Shown in pieces: positions 39,998 to 50,625 of a DNA stretch of 64,000 nt. Every line of letters starts with the position of its first letter. Positions within the stretch are counted from its first letter, which is position 1. The position numbers were made by a program, and so were the translations under genes. The DNA comes from an uncultured Roseburia sp. (GTDB lineage: Bacteria > Bacillota > Clostridia > Lachnospirales > Lachnospiraceae): positions 57,972 to 121,971 of the forward strand of contig CAMSQM010000002.1 of the NCBI GenBank assembly GCA_947062675.1, written 5' to 3'. The notes under the pieces are model-generated. The model did no database searches, was not told the origin of the DNA, and worked only from the letters and a program-made list of their open reading frames with translations.

Positions 39998-41332
39998 TTA
40001 ATATAGTTTGTCCGAAAATTCAACCAAAAGATAGACGTCATCCGTCAATTGTTTCTCAATCCGGCCGGTCACCCACTTATTTGTCAGATCACTGCCCGTA
40101 TTGTGTCCTGTTTTTACCGCTACTTTTACATACTCTTCCGTATATCCCGTAAAGTATTCCACGCCGTCGAAGACAAATCTTTCCTCCATCAGCGCCGAGG
40201 CGTTTCTGCCGGTGCACGCTTCACGGAACTCCGCCGACATCTCCCCCGAGAGCGCTATAAGCTCCGCGCTGCGCCGCGTCTTCACCTGTTCCGGAACCTG
40301 GTCTTTGCGGGCAGCCGCCCTGGTTCCCTCGCGTCTCGAATATTTAAAAATGTGCATCTCATAAAAATGTATTTTGCGGAGAAACGCCCGCGTCTCCTCA
40401 TATTCTTCCTCCGTCTCACCCGGAAATCCGACAATCACATCTGTAGTTATCGTCGGATGCGCATAATACCTGCGCAAAAGCGCGCAGCCCGCCTCGTACT
40501 GCGCAGTGCTGTAACGGCGATTCATCCTCTTTAGGACAGAATCGCTCCCGCTCTGCAGCGACAGATGAAAATGCGGACAGACTTTGGGAAGCCCACTCAA
40601 AAGCGCGGCAAACTCCTCCGTCACAATCCCCGGCTCCAGACTTCCCAGGCGGATACGCCGGATTCCCTCCACCGCATGTACCTGACGGATAAGCTCCGGC
40701 AGACTGCCTCCATTGTCGACGCCGTAGGAACTTAAGTGAATTCCCGTCAGCACAATCTCCTGACAGCCGTGTTCAGAGAGACGCACTGCCTCCGCCACCA
40801 CATCCTCCGCACTCCGGCTGCGCACCCTTCCCCTCGCATACGGGATAATACAGTAACTGCAGAACTGGTTGCACCCGTCCTGTACCTTGAGAAATGCCCT
40901 TGTGTGCTCCGCCGTCTGCTCTAAAAACATTGCCTCATACTCCGGCTGCCCGTCCGCAAAATCAGGCACACTTTTTAATCTTCTGTGGGATTTCTCATAT
41001 TCTGCGATCAGCGCAACCAGCTCGTGCTTCCGGTTATTCCCGATCAGAATATCGGCCAGTCCCTCCCCGGAAAGCGCCTCCCCGCCCGTCTGAATATAGC
41101 ACCCCGCTCCCACAATCACAGCGTCCGGATTCCGCTTTCTGGCCCGGTGCAGCATCTGTCTTGACTTCTTATCCGCCATTCCCGTGACCGAGCAGGTATT
41201 GATCACATAGACGTCTGCCCGCTCCGTAAACGGTACAATCCTGTATCCGGCTTCCCGCAGCATCTGCTGCATTACCTCCGTCTCGTAAGCATTCACCTTG
41301 CATCCGAGATTGTGAAGTGCTGCGCTTTTCAT
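39998..41332 (-). CDS. mtaB: tRNA t6A37 methylthiotransferase MtaB
   Basis: NLGCKVNAYETEVMQQ; KVQDGCNQFCSYCIIPYARGRVRSR (radical SAM CxxxCxxC); VIVGFPGETEEEYEET. Confidence 0.94.
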   Translation of the reverse strand: MKSAALHNLGCKVNAYETEVMQQMLREAGYRIVPFTERADVYVINTCSVTGMADKKSRQMLHRARKRNPDAVIVGAGCYIQTGGEALSGEGLADILIGNNRKHELVALIAEYEKSHRRLKSVPDFADGQPEYEAMFLEQTAEHTRAFLKVQDGCNQFCSYCIIPYARGRVRSRSAEDVVAEAVRLSEHGCQEIVLTGIHLSSYGVDNGGSLPELIRQVHAVEGIRRIRLGSLEPGIVTEEFAALLSGLPKVCPHFHLSLQSGSDSVLKRMNRRYSTAQYEAGCALLRRYYAHPTITTDVIVGFPGETEEEYEETRAFLRKIHFYEMHIFKYSRREGTRAAARKDQVPEQVKTRRSAELIALSGEMSAEFREACTGRNASALMEERFVFDGVEYFTGYTEEYVKVAVKTGHNTGSDLTNKWVTGRIEKQLTDDVYLLVEFSDKLY

Positions 41333-41432
41333 CGCGGTCCCTCCTCCTCTGAACTTATATTTGCTGTTGACTTTTCCAGAAAAAAACATTACTATAATTT
41401 CATATCTGATTTCCAAGGAGGTTCTTTAAAAT

Positions 41433-41663
41433 ATGACAAATGTACAGATTTCTTTAAATTCCATTGATAAGGTAAAGTCATTCGTCAACGCAATCACCCA
41501 GTATGATTATGATTTCGATCTGATTTCCGGCCGGTACGTCATCGACGCAAAGTCAATCATGGGAATCTTCAGCCTGGATCTCTCCAAGCCGATCGAGCTG
41601 GCCATCCACGCTGAGAACGGCATCGACGAGATTATGGAGACGTTAAAACCATACTTAATCTGA
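41433..41663 (+). CDS. HPr family-like protein lacking the His15 region
   Basis: AKSIMGIFSLDLSKPIEL retains the HPr Ser46-region motif; N-terminus SLNSIDKVKSFV replaces GLHARPA. Confidence 0.8.
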   Translation: MTNVQISLNSIDKVKSFVNAITQYDYDFDLISGRYVIDAKSIMGIFSLDLSKPIELAIHAENGIDEIMETLKPYLI

Positions 41664-41678
41664 CACGCACCGCACATA

Positions 41679-41730
41679 CTGTCCGCGCCTCTATGCGGAC
41701 AGCCGCAGGAACGCTCCTGCGGCTTTTTTA
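41679..41730 (+). terminator. tandem hairpins ending in an intrinsic terminator
   Basis: CTGTCCGC..GCGGACAG then AGCCGCAGGA-ACGC-TCCTGCGGCTTTTTTA. Confidence 0.85.
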
Positions 41731-41754
41731 CGTTTTGTGCATAAATGTCTTTTT

Positions 41755-42936
41755 TTACATTTCCACCTGTATAACTTCCACGGTATCAAGCGCCTGACGA
41801 ACCAGCTCGTCAATTTTTTCAGACAGCTTCTTCTCATCATGCTCAATGACACGCAGATTCGGCTTTGTAACAGGATGCTTTGCCACGAAAATCGTGCAGC
41901 AGTCTTCAAACGGGAGGATAGACGTCTCATACGCCCCGATCTGTTCCGAGCGCTCCACAATCTCCTGCTTGTCAAATCCGATCAGGGGCCTGTATACCGG
42001 AAGCTCACACACGGCGTCCGTCGCTGCGAGAGACTGCATCGTCTGGCTCGCCACCTGCCCGATGCTCTCCCCCGTCACCAGTCCGAGGCATTTCCCCTCC
42101 CGCGCAAAATGCTCCGCAATCCGCATCATATAGCGCCGCATGAGAATGGTCAGCTCCTCGTGCGGGCACTGCTCGTAGATATACAGCTGAATATCCGTGA
42201 AATTCACCACATAGAGCTTCACCGCACCGGCATACTTTGCGATAATCCCCGCCAGATCGACGACTTTCTGCTTTGCGCGCTCCGAGGTATAGGGCGGCGC
42301 GTGAAAATAGACCGCCTCAATCGTGACGCCCCGCTTGGCGATCATATAGCCCGCCACAGGGCTGTCGATACCGCCGGAGAGCAGAAGCATCGCTTTTCCG
42401 TTCGTCCCCACCGGCATGCCTCCCGGCCCCGGAATAACTCTGGAATAGATATTGATCCGGCTGCGAATCTCCACATAAACCATAACCTGCGGGCTGTGCA
42501 CATCCACGCGTGTCCCCGGACAGGCGGCGAGAATCCGCTCCCCGAGAGCCGCATTGATCTCCATGGAATCCATCGGATAATTCTTCCTGGCGCGTCTTGC
42601 ATTCACCTTAAATGTATAATTTCCCTCCGGATACTCTTCATTGAGACAGCGGATCACATCCTCCGCGAGCCGGTCAAATCCCTCATCCTCCGTGATCGCC
42701 ACCGGGCAGATCCCCACAATGCCAAACACACACCGCAGCGCATCCACCACCTCATCCGGGTCGTAATCCCCCAGTGCGTCCACATAAATCCGCCCCTGCT
42801 CCCGGCGGACTGCAAACTCCCCGTCCGTATTTCTTAAGGCAGCGTAAATCCTTCCGACGAGCGCATCCTCAAAATAATGGCGGTTCTTCCCCTTTATCGC
42901 AATCTCCGCATATTTGACTAAAAACGAACTGTACAT
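41755..42936 (-). CDS. thiI: tRNA 4-thiouridine synthetase ThiI (no rhodanese extension)
   Basis: MYSSFLVKYAEIAIKGKNRHYFED; LLLSGGIDSPVAGYMIAKRG. Confidence 0.93.
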   Translation of the reverse strand: MYSSFLVKYAEIAIKGKNRHYFEDALVGRIYAALRNTDGEFAVRREQGRIYVDALGDYDPDEVVDALRCVFGIVGICPVAITEDEGFDRLAEDVIRCLNEEYPEGNYTFKVNARRARKNYPMDSMEINAALGERILAACPGTRVDVHSPQVMVYVEIRSRINIYSRVIPGPGGMPVGTNGKAMLLLSGGIDSPVAGYMIAKRGVTIEAVYFHAPPYTSERAKQKVVDLAGIIAKYAGAVKLYVVNFTDIQLYIYEQCPHEELTILMRRYMMRIAEHFAREGKCLGLVTGESIGQVASQTMQSLAATDAVCELPVYRPLIGFDKQEIVERSEQIGAYETSILPFEDCCTIFVAKHPVTKPNLRVIEHDEKKLSEKIDELVRQALDTVEVIQVEM

Positions 42937-42976
42937 CCCTTCCCCTTTCCGGAAACCAGGTCCCCCGGCCGATCCG

Positions 42977-44140
42977 TCATCTCCGTATATATCTGCGCAG
43001 GCGCGGTATAATTTCCCGCATTTTTTCCAGCGCATAGTCAATCTCCGTCTCCGATGTGTATGAGCTTAAACTGACGCGGATTGTGGACTCCTGTGCCTGC
43101 TGCGTCAGCCCCATCCCCCGCAGGGTGCGGCTCACGGACGGGCGCGCTGACTTATTTGAAGAGCACGCGCTTCCGGCAGAGACATAGATGCCGTGCTCTT
43201 CCAGCGCATGGAGCATCACCTCGCTGCGGACGCCGTCCACCGTGATACTGATAATGTGCGGCGCCGCCTCACGGCCCGTCCGTCCGTTGACACTCACACC
43301 CTCCGTCTGTACCAGACCGCTGATCAGGCGCTCTTTCAACGCATACATCCGTTCTGTCTTACGCTCAAAATCCTCATAGCACTCCTGCGCCGCCTCGCCC
43401 AGAGCCGCGGCTCCGGGCACATTCTCCGTGCCGGACCGCATTCCTTTCTGCTGTCCGCCGCCGAGAATCAGCGGCTTTACTTTCGCTTTTTCGCGCACAT
43501 ACAGAAAGCCTGTCCCTTTGGGCGCATGGATCTTATGGCCACTTACCGAGAGAAGGTCAATTCCTGTCTTTTTCGGAAAAATCCGGTATTTTCCATATGC
43601 CTGAATCGCATCCACATGAAAGAGGGCCGCGGGACTCTTCGAATGCACAATAGCCGCCGCCTCGGCAACCGGCCCGACGGCGCCCGTCTCATTGTTGACC
43701 ATCATGACAGATACCAGAATCGTGTCCGCCCGGACCACGTCCGCCAGCTCTTCAGGCGATATCCGCCCGTCACGGTCCACGCCCAGACAGGTAATCTCAA
43801 ATCCGTGCTCCCGCAGAAACTCCAGGGGCGCATGCACGGATGCGTGTTCCGCCTCCGTCGTGATAATATGCTTCCCTGCCCTCATGTTCGCAAATGCGGC
43901 TCCGGTCAGGGCCATATTATTTGCCTCGGTCCCGCCAGACGTAAAAACAATCTCTTTCCCGCTCACCTTCAGCGTCTTCGCGATCTGTTCCCCGGCCCTG
44001 CGGACCGCGTCCTCCGCCCGCTTTCCCATATTGTGGAGGGAAGACGGATTGCCGTATTCTTCCGTGAGCATTTTTATCATCCGCTCCATGGCCCGCTCAC
44101 TGCACCGGGTCGTGGCCGCATTATCCAGATATACTTCCAT
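42977..44140 (-). CDS. cysteine desulfurase (NifS/IscS type)
   Basis: MEVYLDNAATTRCSERAME; SGHKIHAPKGTGFLYVR (PLP Lys); SAGSACSSNKSARPS. Confidence 0.94.
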   Translation of the reverse strand: MEVYLDNAATTRCSERAMERMIKMLTEEYGNPSSLHNMGKRAEDAVRRAGEQIAKTLKVSGKEIVFTSGGTEANNMALTGAAFANMRAGKHIITTEAEHASVHAPLEFLREHGFEITCLGVDRDGRISPEELADVVRADTILVSVMMVNNETGAVGPVAEAAAIVHSKSPAALFHVDAIQAYGKYRIFPKKTGIDLLSVSGHKIHAPKGTGFLYVREKAKVKPLILGGGQQKGMRSGTENVPGAAALGEAAQECYEDFERKTERMYALKERLISGLVQTEGVSVNGRTGREAAPHIISITVDGVRSEVMLHALEEHGIYVSAGSACSSNKSARPSVSRTLRGMGLTQQAQESTIRVSLSSYTSETEIDYALEKMREIIPRLRRYIRR

Positions 44141-44151
44141 TTCTCTTCCAA

Positions 44152-44952
44152 TCACACCGGCGCCGCCGGCAGTCCGTCAGAACCGCAGCGGTCCGGATCT
44201 CCCTGAACCATGATCTCTATATGATACATCAGAATCGCGAGCATCGCAAGCCCTGCCGTCTCCGTCCGCAGAATCCGCCTGCCGAGCGATACCGGCTGTA
44301 TGCCGGCCTCCCGCGCCTGCGCGATTTCCTCCGGGGCAAACCCGCCCTCCGGCCCGATCAGAATGCTGACCGACTGCCCCGGACGGATGGCGCCAAGAGC
44401 CTCCTGTGTTGCCGCCATGCCACGCTCATTTTCATAGGGCACAAGCCCTGCGTCTGACTCTGCCGCCATAAGCAGCGCTTCTTTCCAGCTCACCGGCCCG
44501 TATACCCGCGGAATCACGCTCCGCTTTGACTGCGCCGCTGCGCTTTCCGCGATGGCCTGCCAGCGCTTCACCTTAGACGCCGCCCGCTTTTCATCCAGCT
44601 TTACGACACAGTTTTTCATGGAAACCGGAACAATGGATGCCGCCCCAAGCTCCACCGCTTTCTGAATAATCAGCTCCATTTTATCGCCTTTTGGCAGCCC
44701 CTGAAACAAAATCACCCCGGCCGGCAGCTCTGTCCCCTGAACATCCTCACACACAATCCGGGCCTGCACAAAAGTCTCTGCTATCTGTGTGAGCGCACAC
44801 AGACAGCTCCGCCCGCCCGGACTGCTGACACGTATCCGCTCTCCGGGCTTCATGCGGAGCACATTCCGGATATGTCTTACCTGGCTGCCGGAAATCGTCA
44901 CGATCCCCTCCGCGATATCCTGCTCTTCCACGAAAAACTGCTGCATAAACAT
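44152..44952 (-). CDS. rsmE: 16S rRNA (uracil1498-N3)-methyltransferase
   Basis: QVRHIRNVLRMKPGERI; LIGPEGGFAPEEIAQA; SLGRRILRTETAGLAML. Confidence 0.93.
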   Translation of the reverse strand: MFMQQFFVEEQDIAEGIVTISGSQVRHIRNVLRMKPGERIRVSSPGGRSCLCALTQIAETFVQARIVCEDVQGTELPAGVILFQGLPKGDKMELIIQKAVELGAASIVPVSMKNCVVKLDEKRAASKVKRWQAIAESAAAQSKRSVIPRVYGPVSWKEALLMAAESDAGLVPYENERGMAATQEALGAIRPGQSVSILIGPEGGFAPEEIAQAREAGIQPVSLGRRILRTETAGLAMLAILMYHIEIMVQGDPDRCGSDGLPAAPV

Positions 44953-45048
44953 TCCCCTGTTCCTGTTATTCCCGCCGCGGAATACAGCGGCCCCGACGTA
45001 TTTACACCGCCTCCACACTGCCGCCGGCGGCCGGAAGTCCTGCTCTCA

Positions 45049-46032
45049 CTATGGTCTGCGGGCCGTGATATTTACCCACTCCCCCTGATGGCTGGTCTCC
45101 ACAATCACAAACCCCGTGCGCTCAAGAGCCTCCCGCACCGCATTTTCCTTAAAATCTATAATCCCCGATGTGATAAAACAGCCCCCGCGCCGGAGCAGTG
45201 GAAAAATCACCGGAGCCATCGGAATAATGACGTCTGCAAGAATATTTGCCACGACAATCTCATATTCCTCCGCTCCCACCTTCCTCCTCAGCTCTTCATC
45301 GTCAATCAGATTGCCCGTATAAAAGACCGCGGGACGCTCCGCGAGACCGTTGACCTTAAGGTTTTCCTGCGTCGAGCGGATGCAGTCGGGATCCAGATCC
45401 GTCCCCACCACCCCGCAGGCGCCCAGCTTTAACGCCGCAATCGAGAGAATCCCGCTCCCGCAGCCCACATCCAGCACCCTGGGCGCCTTATGTTCCGGCG
45501 TGTATGCCGCATCCCCGCGGATATACCGGATCAGCTGGCGCAGACACAGCTGTGTCGTCTCGTGCTTTCCGGTGCCAAACGATACTCCGGGATCAATCTC
45601 TATCAGAAGTCTGCCCCGGTCCTCCTCCTTAAGCGCCTCCCAGGTTGGCTTGATCAGGATATCTTCAATATAAAAAGAATGGAAAAACTGCTTCCAGTTG
45701 TTCATCCAGTCCACATCCTCCGTCCGGGACGAGGTAATCGCGCAGCTTCCCGCGTCCACGGTCCCGCGCAGCTTCAAAAGCGCCGCGCGGACCTCCCGGA
45801 GCAGCTCTTCCTCGTCGCTTCTTCCCTCCTCGAGGTAAAAGCTGACATGACTCACACCGTCGTCCGGCGGAAGCTCCGGCAGAAAGTCGATAAACATTTC
45901 CGCCACATCCTCTTTCGTGAGCGGCACGTTATCCTCGATTTCCACTCCCTGAATCCCAAGCTCCTGCAGCATCAGGCTGATGTAATCTTCAGCAGCAGTT
46001 GTCGTCTCAATGGTATATCTGTTCCACTTCAT
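45049..46032 (-). CDS. prmA: ribosomal protein L11 methyltransferase
   Basis: PGVSFGTGKHETTQLCL; VLDVGCGSGILSIAALKLGA; VANILADVI. Confidence 0.94.
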   Translation of the reverse strand: MKWNRYTIETTTAAEDYISLMLQELGIQGVEIEDNVPLTKEDVAEMFIDFLPELPPDDGVSHVSFYLEEGRSDEEELLREVRAALLKLRGTVDAGSCAITSSRTEDVDWMNNWKQFFHSFYIEDILIKPTWEALKEEDRGRLLIEIDPGVSFGTGKHETTQLCLRQLIRYIRGDAAYTPEHKAPRVLDVGCGSGILSIAALKLGACGVVGTDLDPDCIRSTQENLKVNGLAERPAVFYTGNLIDDEELRRKVGAEEYEIVVANILADVIIPMAPVIFPLLRRGGCFITSGIIDFKENAVREALERTGFVIVETSHQGEWVNITARRP

Positions 46033-46207
46033 GGGGCAGTCCTTTCATCACTGTTTGTCCGGTCAGTTACAGTCAGAGTCTATCATAGCATAAATTTCCG
46101 GCAGTTGCAAATGCTCTTTCCGCGGAGCATGTATATTTCACGTACTTCCAACCATACTGTATTTTGATAAATGTCTGCCTGCAGGCAGGCCAGAATGGAG
46201 GTATTTT

Positions 46208-46420
46208 ATGAGTTATCTGAACAACGACGCCATTCCTGTCGGTTTTGGAATGGGGCTCGCGCAGAATATCAGCGCGATGAAACATTTTTCCGGAATGACG
46301 GAGGCCGAAAAAGAAGAGATTTTAAACCGCGCGCGGGACGCAAAATCAAAAGAAGAGATGGAGGAACTGATTTCCAGCTTAAATCCTCTTCCCGGCGGGG
46401 ACGGCGATTCCTTTTTCTGA
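46208..46420 (+). CDS. small hypothetical protein (70 aa)
   Basis: ORF with plausible start after GGAGG and conserved-looking MSYLNNDAIPVGFGMGLAQN. Confidence 0.65.
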   Translation: MSYLNNDAIPVGFGMGLAQNISAMKHFSGMTEAEKEEILNRARDAKSKEEMEELISSLNPLPGGDGDSFF

Positions 46421-46486
46421 CCCTGGCTCCGCGTCCGCGCGACGCCGCTTTCATTCCCTCATTTAATTAACAGGAGACAGCAAAAG

Positions 46487-46909
46487 ATGAATGGAAAAAA
46501 CTTTTTTATCTGTGGCCTGACCGGCTGGTGCATGGAAATCCTCTTCACTTCCGCCGGTTCTCTCATAAAAAAAGACGGCCGGCTGATCGGGCAGACATCC
46601 GTGTGGATGTTCCCGATCTACGGAATGGCCGCCTGCATCGGTCCTGTTTACCGGAAAATCCGGAGATTTCCGGCGCTGCTGCGCGGCGCCCTCTACTCGG
46701 TCGGTATCTTCTCTTTTGAATATCTGAGCGGATCCTTCCTCAAAAAACACGCGCTGTGTCCATGGGACTACAGCGACGCAAAGGCCAATATCGACGGCCT
46801 GATACGGCTGGACTATGCGCCTTTCTGGATGGCCGCGGGACTTCTGTTTGAGCGGATTCTTGTGAGGACGGACCGGCGCAGGGAGACATCCGGAAATGTA
46901 TGCGGCTGA
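46487..46909 (+). CDS. putative ABC-transporter type IV-like membrane protein
   Basis: FICGLTGWCMEILFTSAGSL..TSVWMFPIYGMAA; CPWDYSDAKANIDGLIRLDYAPFW. Confidence 0.8.
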   Translation: MNGKNFFICGLTGWCMEILFTSAGSLIKKDGRLIGQTSVWMFPIYGMAACIGPVYRKIRRFPALLRGALYSVGIFSFEYLSGSFLKKHALCPWDYSDAKANIDGLIRLDYAPFWMAAGLLFERILVRTDRRRETSGNVCG

Positions 46910-47035
46910 TCTCTGCGGCTGTGGCCGGACCTTATCAGAACGGCGGATTCCGTCCTGTATTTTTTCTTGCAATTCGTCCCCGGTTAGTATATGATGGAAA
47001 AAATACTCGGAGGCATCCGTCTAAGGAGGAATACT

Positions 47036-47953
47036 ATGCGTCATTTGATGAGTCCGCTGGACTTCTCCGTCGGGGAACTGGACAGGCTTCTGGACCTTGC
47101 CAGCGACATCGAGAAGTCCCCGCAGAAGTATGCGCACGCATGCGAGGGCAAAAAGCTTGCCACCTGTTTTTATGAGCCGAGCACACGGACAAGGCTTAGT
47201 TTTGAAGCTGCCATGCTCAACCTCGGCGGTTCTGTTTTAGGTTTTTCCAGCGCCGATTCAAGTTCAGCTGCCAAAGGAGAAAGCGTTTCCGATACGATAC
47301 GCGTGATTTCCTGTTATGCAGATATCTGCGCAATGCGTCATCCCAAGGAAGGTGCACCTCTTGTCGCCTCCGAAAAATCCCTGATTCCAGTTATCAACGC
47401 CGGCGACGGCGGTCACCAGCATCCGACCCAGACTCTGACGGATCTTCTGACCATCCGCTCCCTGAAAGGAGAGCTCGGAGGGCTTACGATCGGGCTCTGC
47501 GGCGATCTGAAATTCGGCCGCACCGTACACTCTCTCATCAACGCCTTAATCCGCTATCCCGATATCCGTTTTCAGCTTATCTCACCGGAGGAGCTGAGAA
47601 TTCCGAGTTACATCCGGGAGGATGTTCTGCGCGCAAACGGCATTCCTTTCACCGAGGTCGAGCGTCTCGAGGATGCAATGCCCATGCTGGACATTCTCTA
47701 TATGACGCGCGTCCAGAAAGAGCGCTTCTTCAATGAAGATGACTATGTCCGCCTGAAAAATTTTTATATTCTGACCAGATCAAAAATGGAACTGGCGAAA
47801 AAGGACATGCTGGTGCTCCATCCGCTGCCAAGAGTCAATGAGATCTCGGTGGAGGTGGACGACGACCCGCGGGCTGCCTATTTCCGTCAGGCACAGTACG
47901 GCGTCTATGTGCGCATGGCGCTGATTCTGACGCTACTGGAAATCGAAGTGTAA
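47036..47953 (+). CDS. pyrB: aspartate carbamoyltransferase catalytic subunit
   Basis: [44 protein letters not shown]. Confidence 0.97.
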   Translation: MRHLMSPLDFSVGELDRLLDLASDIEKSPQKYAHACEGKKLATCFYEPSTRTRLSFEAAMLNLGGSVLGFSSADSSSAAKGESVSDTIRVISCYADICAMRHPKEGAPLVASEKSLIPVINAGDGGHQHPTQTLTDLLTIRSLKGELGGLTIGLCGDLKFGRTVHSLINALIRYPDIRFQLISPEELRIPSYIREDVLRANGIPFTEVERLEDAMPMLDILYMTRVQKERFFNEDDYVRLKNFYILTRSKMELAKKDMLVLHPLPRVNEISVEVDDDPRAAYFRQAQYGVYVRMALILTLLEIEV

Positions 47954-47984
47954 ACAGCTTTACAGACAGGAAAGGAATGTGCAT

Positions 47985-48422
47985 ATGTTAAACATCAGTG
48001 GAATCCGGGAAGGATTTGTGCTGGATCACATCCGTGCAGGCATGAGCCTGCAGATCTACCACGATCTGAAACTGGAAAACCTCGACTGCCCGGTCGCCAT
48101 TATCAAAAACGCCCGGAGCAGCAAAATGGGAAAAAAAGATATCTTAAAAGTGGAATGCCCGATTGAGGCCCTCGATCTCGATATTCTTGGCTTTATCGAC
48201 CACAATATCACAGTCAACGTCATCAAGGATGACAAAATTGTAGAAAAGAGGGAGCTTCATCTCCCAAAGAAAATCAAAAATATTATCAGCTGCCGCAATC
48301 CCCGCTGCATTACCTCCATTGAGCAGGAGCTGGATCAGATCTTCCTCCTGACCGACGAGGAGCGTGAAATCTACCGCTGCAAATACTGTGAGGAAAAATA
48401 CCGCATCCACAGCCGGCACTGA
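47985..48422 (+). CDS. pyrI: aspartate carbamoyltransferase regulatory subunit
   Basis: CRNPRCITSIEQELDQIF...YRCKYCEEKY zinc site. Confidence 0.96.
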   Translation: MLNISGIREGFVLDHIRAGMSLQIYHDLKLENLDCPVAIIKNARSSKMGKKDILKVECPIEALDLDILGFIDHNITVNVIKDDKIVEKRELHLPKKIKNIISCRNPRCITSIEQELDQIFLLTDEEREIYRCKYCEEKYRIHSRH

Positions 48423-48436
48423 CCTCTTCCGGCTGC

Positions 48437-48463
48437 AGACTGCCGGAAGGACTCCGGCAGTCT
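48437..48463. terminator. 11-bp hairpin between convergent pyrI and PilZ genes
   Basis: AGACTGCCGGA-AGGAC-TCCGGCAGTCT; weak U-tract. Confidence 0.55.
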
Positions 48464-48468
48464 CTGTG

Positions 48469-48807
48469 CTAATGTTTATATTCCTGAACAGTCTGATATA
48501 CCTCAATCCGGTAGGCATCCATATCCGTCATTCCGATAAATATACCCCCGTACTGGTTATCCTCCTCCTCCTTTTTCACAACCCTGACAACTTCAATAAA
48601 TGCGTGAATGACCTCTTTCGTCCACAGTGTGAGAAGACATTCATACACAGCACCTTTTTCGAGCTCTTCCTGACACTGAAAGCCAATTCCTGTCTTTGAC
48701 ACATCCAGGACGTGAACCATCACTTTTTCTCCCGTTGTGCCGTCAAGACGTTTTACCAGCAGCTCTGCCTCCATGTCCGTACGTGTGTTTCTTCTCCGTT
48801 CTTCCAT
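48469..48807 (-). CDS. PilZ domain protein
   Basis: RRRNTR and DVSKTGIGF (RxxxR and D/NxSxxG motifs of PilZ). Confidence 0.85.
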   Translation of the reverse strand: MEERRRNTRTDMEAELLVKRLDGTTGEKVMVHVLDVSKTGIGFQCQEELEKGAVYECLLTLWTKEVIHAFIEVVRVVKKEEEDNQYGGIFIGMTDMDAYRIEVYQTVQEYKH

Positions 48808-49078
48808 ATACTCCCCTCCGTCATCTGCGTTCATTCAAAACAGGCCCCACCGCACCCCGTAATTCAGTCAGAGCGGGACGTCCTTTTTATATATATTATC
48901 ACAAAATGCCGGATAATGATACTTTTTTCTGTAAATTTGCTAAATCCGGGATGAGCGTCCGTGATCATCTCTGGGACGTTCGTCCCCGCTGCAAAGCAAA
49001 GTCTGCACCGGATACAGGAGATTCCCTCCGGTTCTCTCCTGATTTGGAAACAAAAAAAGAAGAACCTGCGCGATTCTT

Positions 49079-49717
49079 CTAAAATGGTCTCAGACAACAG
49101 CAGTTGCAGAGCATATTCAGAAAGAGCATACTCAGACACCAGTTTCCGGTTCCCGCATAGGGCCTGTCATAGCTGTTTCCCATTGTGGTGTACCAGGTTC
49201 CCCCGAATTCCAGATACTGCAGAAACTGCCGGTATTCCATATTGCTCGGCTCCATCTCCACAGCGCGCGCGGCATGTTCCCTGGCGATCAGATTGTTCCC
49301 CGCACCCTGATTAGCCCTGGCGCTGAAGTAATACCAGCGCGCGCGACGTTCCGCAAACGGAATGCCGTTTAAAACATTCAGCGCTTCCGCAAAACAGCGG
49401 TTTGCGATATAATTTGCCGCCGCCTTAAGCTGCGGGGATTCGGTCCCGGTCTGGTAGCTGCGGTTCCCGGTATAACGGTATCCCCCGCCACTCCCCGCGC
49501 CGGAGTTATAGCCATAGCTGCTCCCCTGCTGCTTTTCCTTCATAATCTGATCATAAGCCTGCTGTACTTCCTTGAACTTTTCCTCCGCCGCGGCTTTGTT
49601 GGGATTATTTACATTCGCATCCGGATGGTACTTCCTGCTCATCGTCCGGTATGCCTTTTTAATTTCTTCATCGGAGGCTCCCGGCGTCACACCGAGCACC
49701 TGATAGGGATTTATCAT
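49079..49717 (-). CDS. J-domain protein with TPR-like and Cys-rich C-terminus
   Basis: [34 protein letters not shown]-terminus [19 protein letters not shown]. Confidence 0.9.
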   Translation of the reverse strand: MINPYQVLGVTPGASDEEIKKAYRTMSRKYHPDANVNNPNKAAAEEKFKEVQQAYDQIMKEKQQGSSYGYNSGAGSGGGYRYTGNRSYQTGTESPQLKAAANYIANRCFAEALNVLNGIPFAERRARWYYFSARANQGAGNNLIAREHAARAVEMEPSNMEYRQFLQYLEFGGTWYTTMGNSYDRPYAGTGNWCLSMLFLNMLCNCCCLRPF

Positions 49718-49728
49718 AACCTAAGACC

Positions 49729-50595
49729 TCATTGTTTCCGCATTTTTTTCTTTGCTTTCTCTTCCGCGCGCCGTTTTCTGAGCTGAAGATATTCAAATCT
49801 GGACCATACGCCCGAGTAGAGAACATTGCGCAGGATATCCGCGTGGAGAAGAATCGGCAGACGCTCAAAAGACTTGGCGCATTCGGACATCATGCTGGTC
49901 AGCAGCAAACGGCAGAGCGTGTCAAAATCCTGGCCGCTCTCCCGGTTCAGGTTTACCAGCGGATTGTATGCATTCCTCTGCAGGTCGGTATCGTAGTCCT
50001 CATAAGCGTCCATCAGATAAATGAACTTTCCCATGTAGAATCCAAGCGTGCGCAGCTCGTCCGCCCACTCATCCTCTTTCCAGCAGAATACCTCGCCCAG
50101 CATCTCGCCCGTAAGTCCGGCCACAGCGTCCAGATTCCTCTCGCGGCTCTGTTCAATCTCCACTGTCTTCTTCATGAACATCTCAACTGCTCCCGCCTGT
50201 CTGGGATATTTTTCCATCACGCGGGCATAATCCCGGTCCAGCATCTTTACAAATGCCTTTTTCACAAATGCGCGGTCATCGCGCCAGTCGTCTATCATGT
50301 TGTGATAGGCCAGTATAAGATTCATATCCGCCGCATAATCCGTCGCCTGATTGAGCCGGACGCTCTGCCGCCTCGTCGGGTGCAGGGCACAGGTGATCTC
50401 CATGGATTCATCCGCAAACTCATAAAGACCGGTCAGAAGCACCACAAGAAATGTCATATCGTAATTCAGCAGCATCTGTCCCCTGGTCCCGCAGGTCGCC
50501 TTTAGTCTGCGGCAGAGTCCGCAGTAGTATGCCTGGTATGCCTTTTTATTCTCATCCGTCAGTTCCTTGCGGTTGATATTAATATAGCCAAACAT
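49729..50595 (-). CDS. DUF5685 family protein
   Basis: MFGYININRKELTDENKKAYQAYYCGLCRRLKATCG... pattern. Confidence 0.8.
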   Translation of the reverse strand: MFGYININRKELTDENKKAYQAYYCGLCRRLKATCGTRGQMLLNYDMTFLVVLLTGLYEFADESMEITCALHPTRRQSVRLNQATDYAADMNLILAYHNMIDDWRDDRAFVKKAFVKMLDRDYARVMEKYPRQAGAVEMFMKKTVEIEQSRERNLDAVAGLTGEMLGEVFCWKEDEWADELRTLGFYMGKFIYLMDAYEDYDTDLQRNAYNPLVNLNRESGQDFDTLCRLLLTSMMSECAKSFERLPILLHADILRNVLYSGVWSRFEYLQLRKRRAEEKAKKKMRKQ

Positions 50596-50625
50596 CGCCT
50601 GTTCTCCTTTTGCCTGTTCCTGATG

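Noticed and set aside
46182-46197. Palindrome CTGCCTGCAGGCAGG as an operator
   Set aside because: Single short GC palindrome with no partner site or supporting context.
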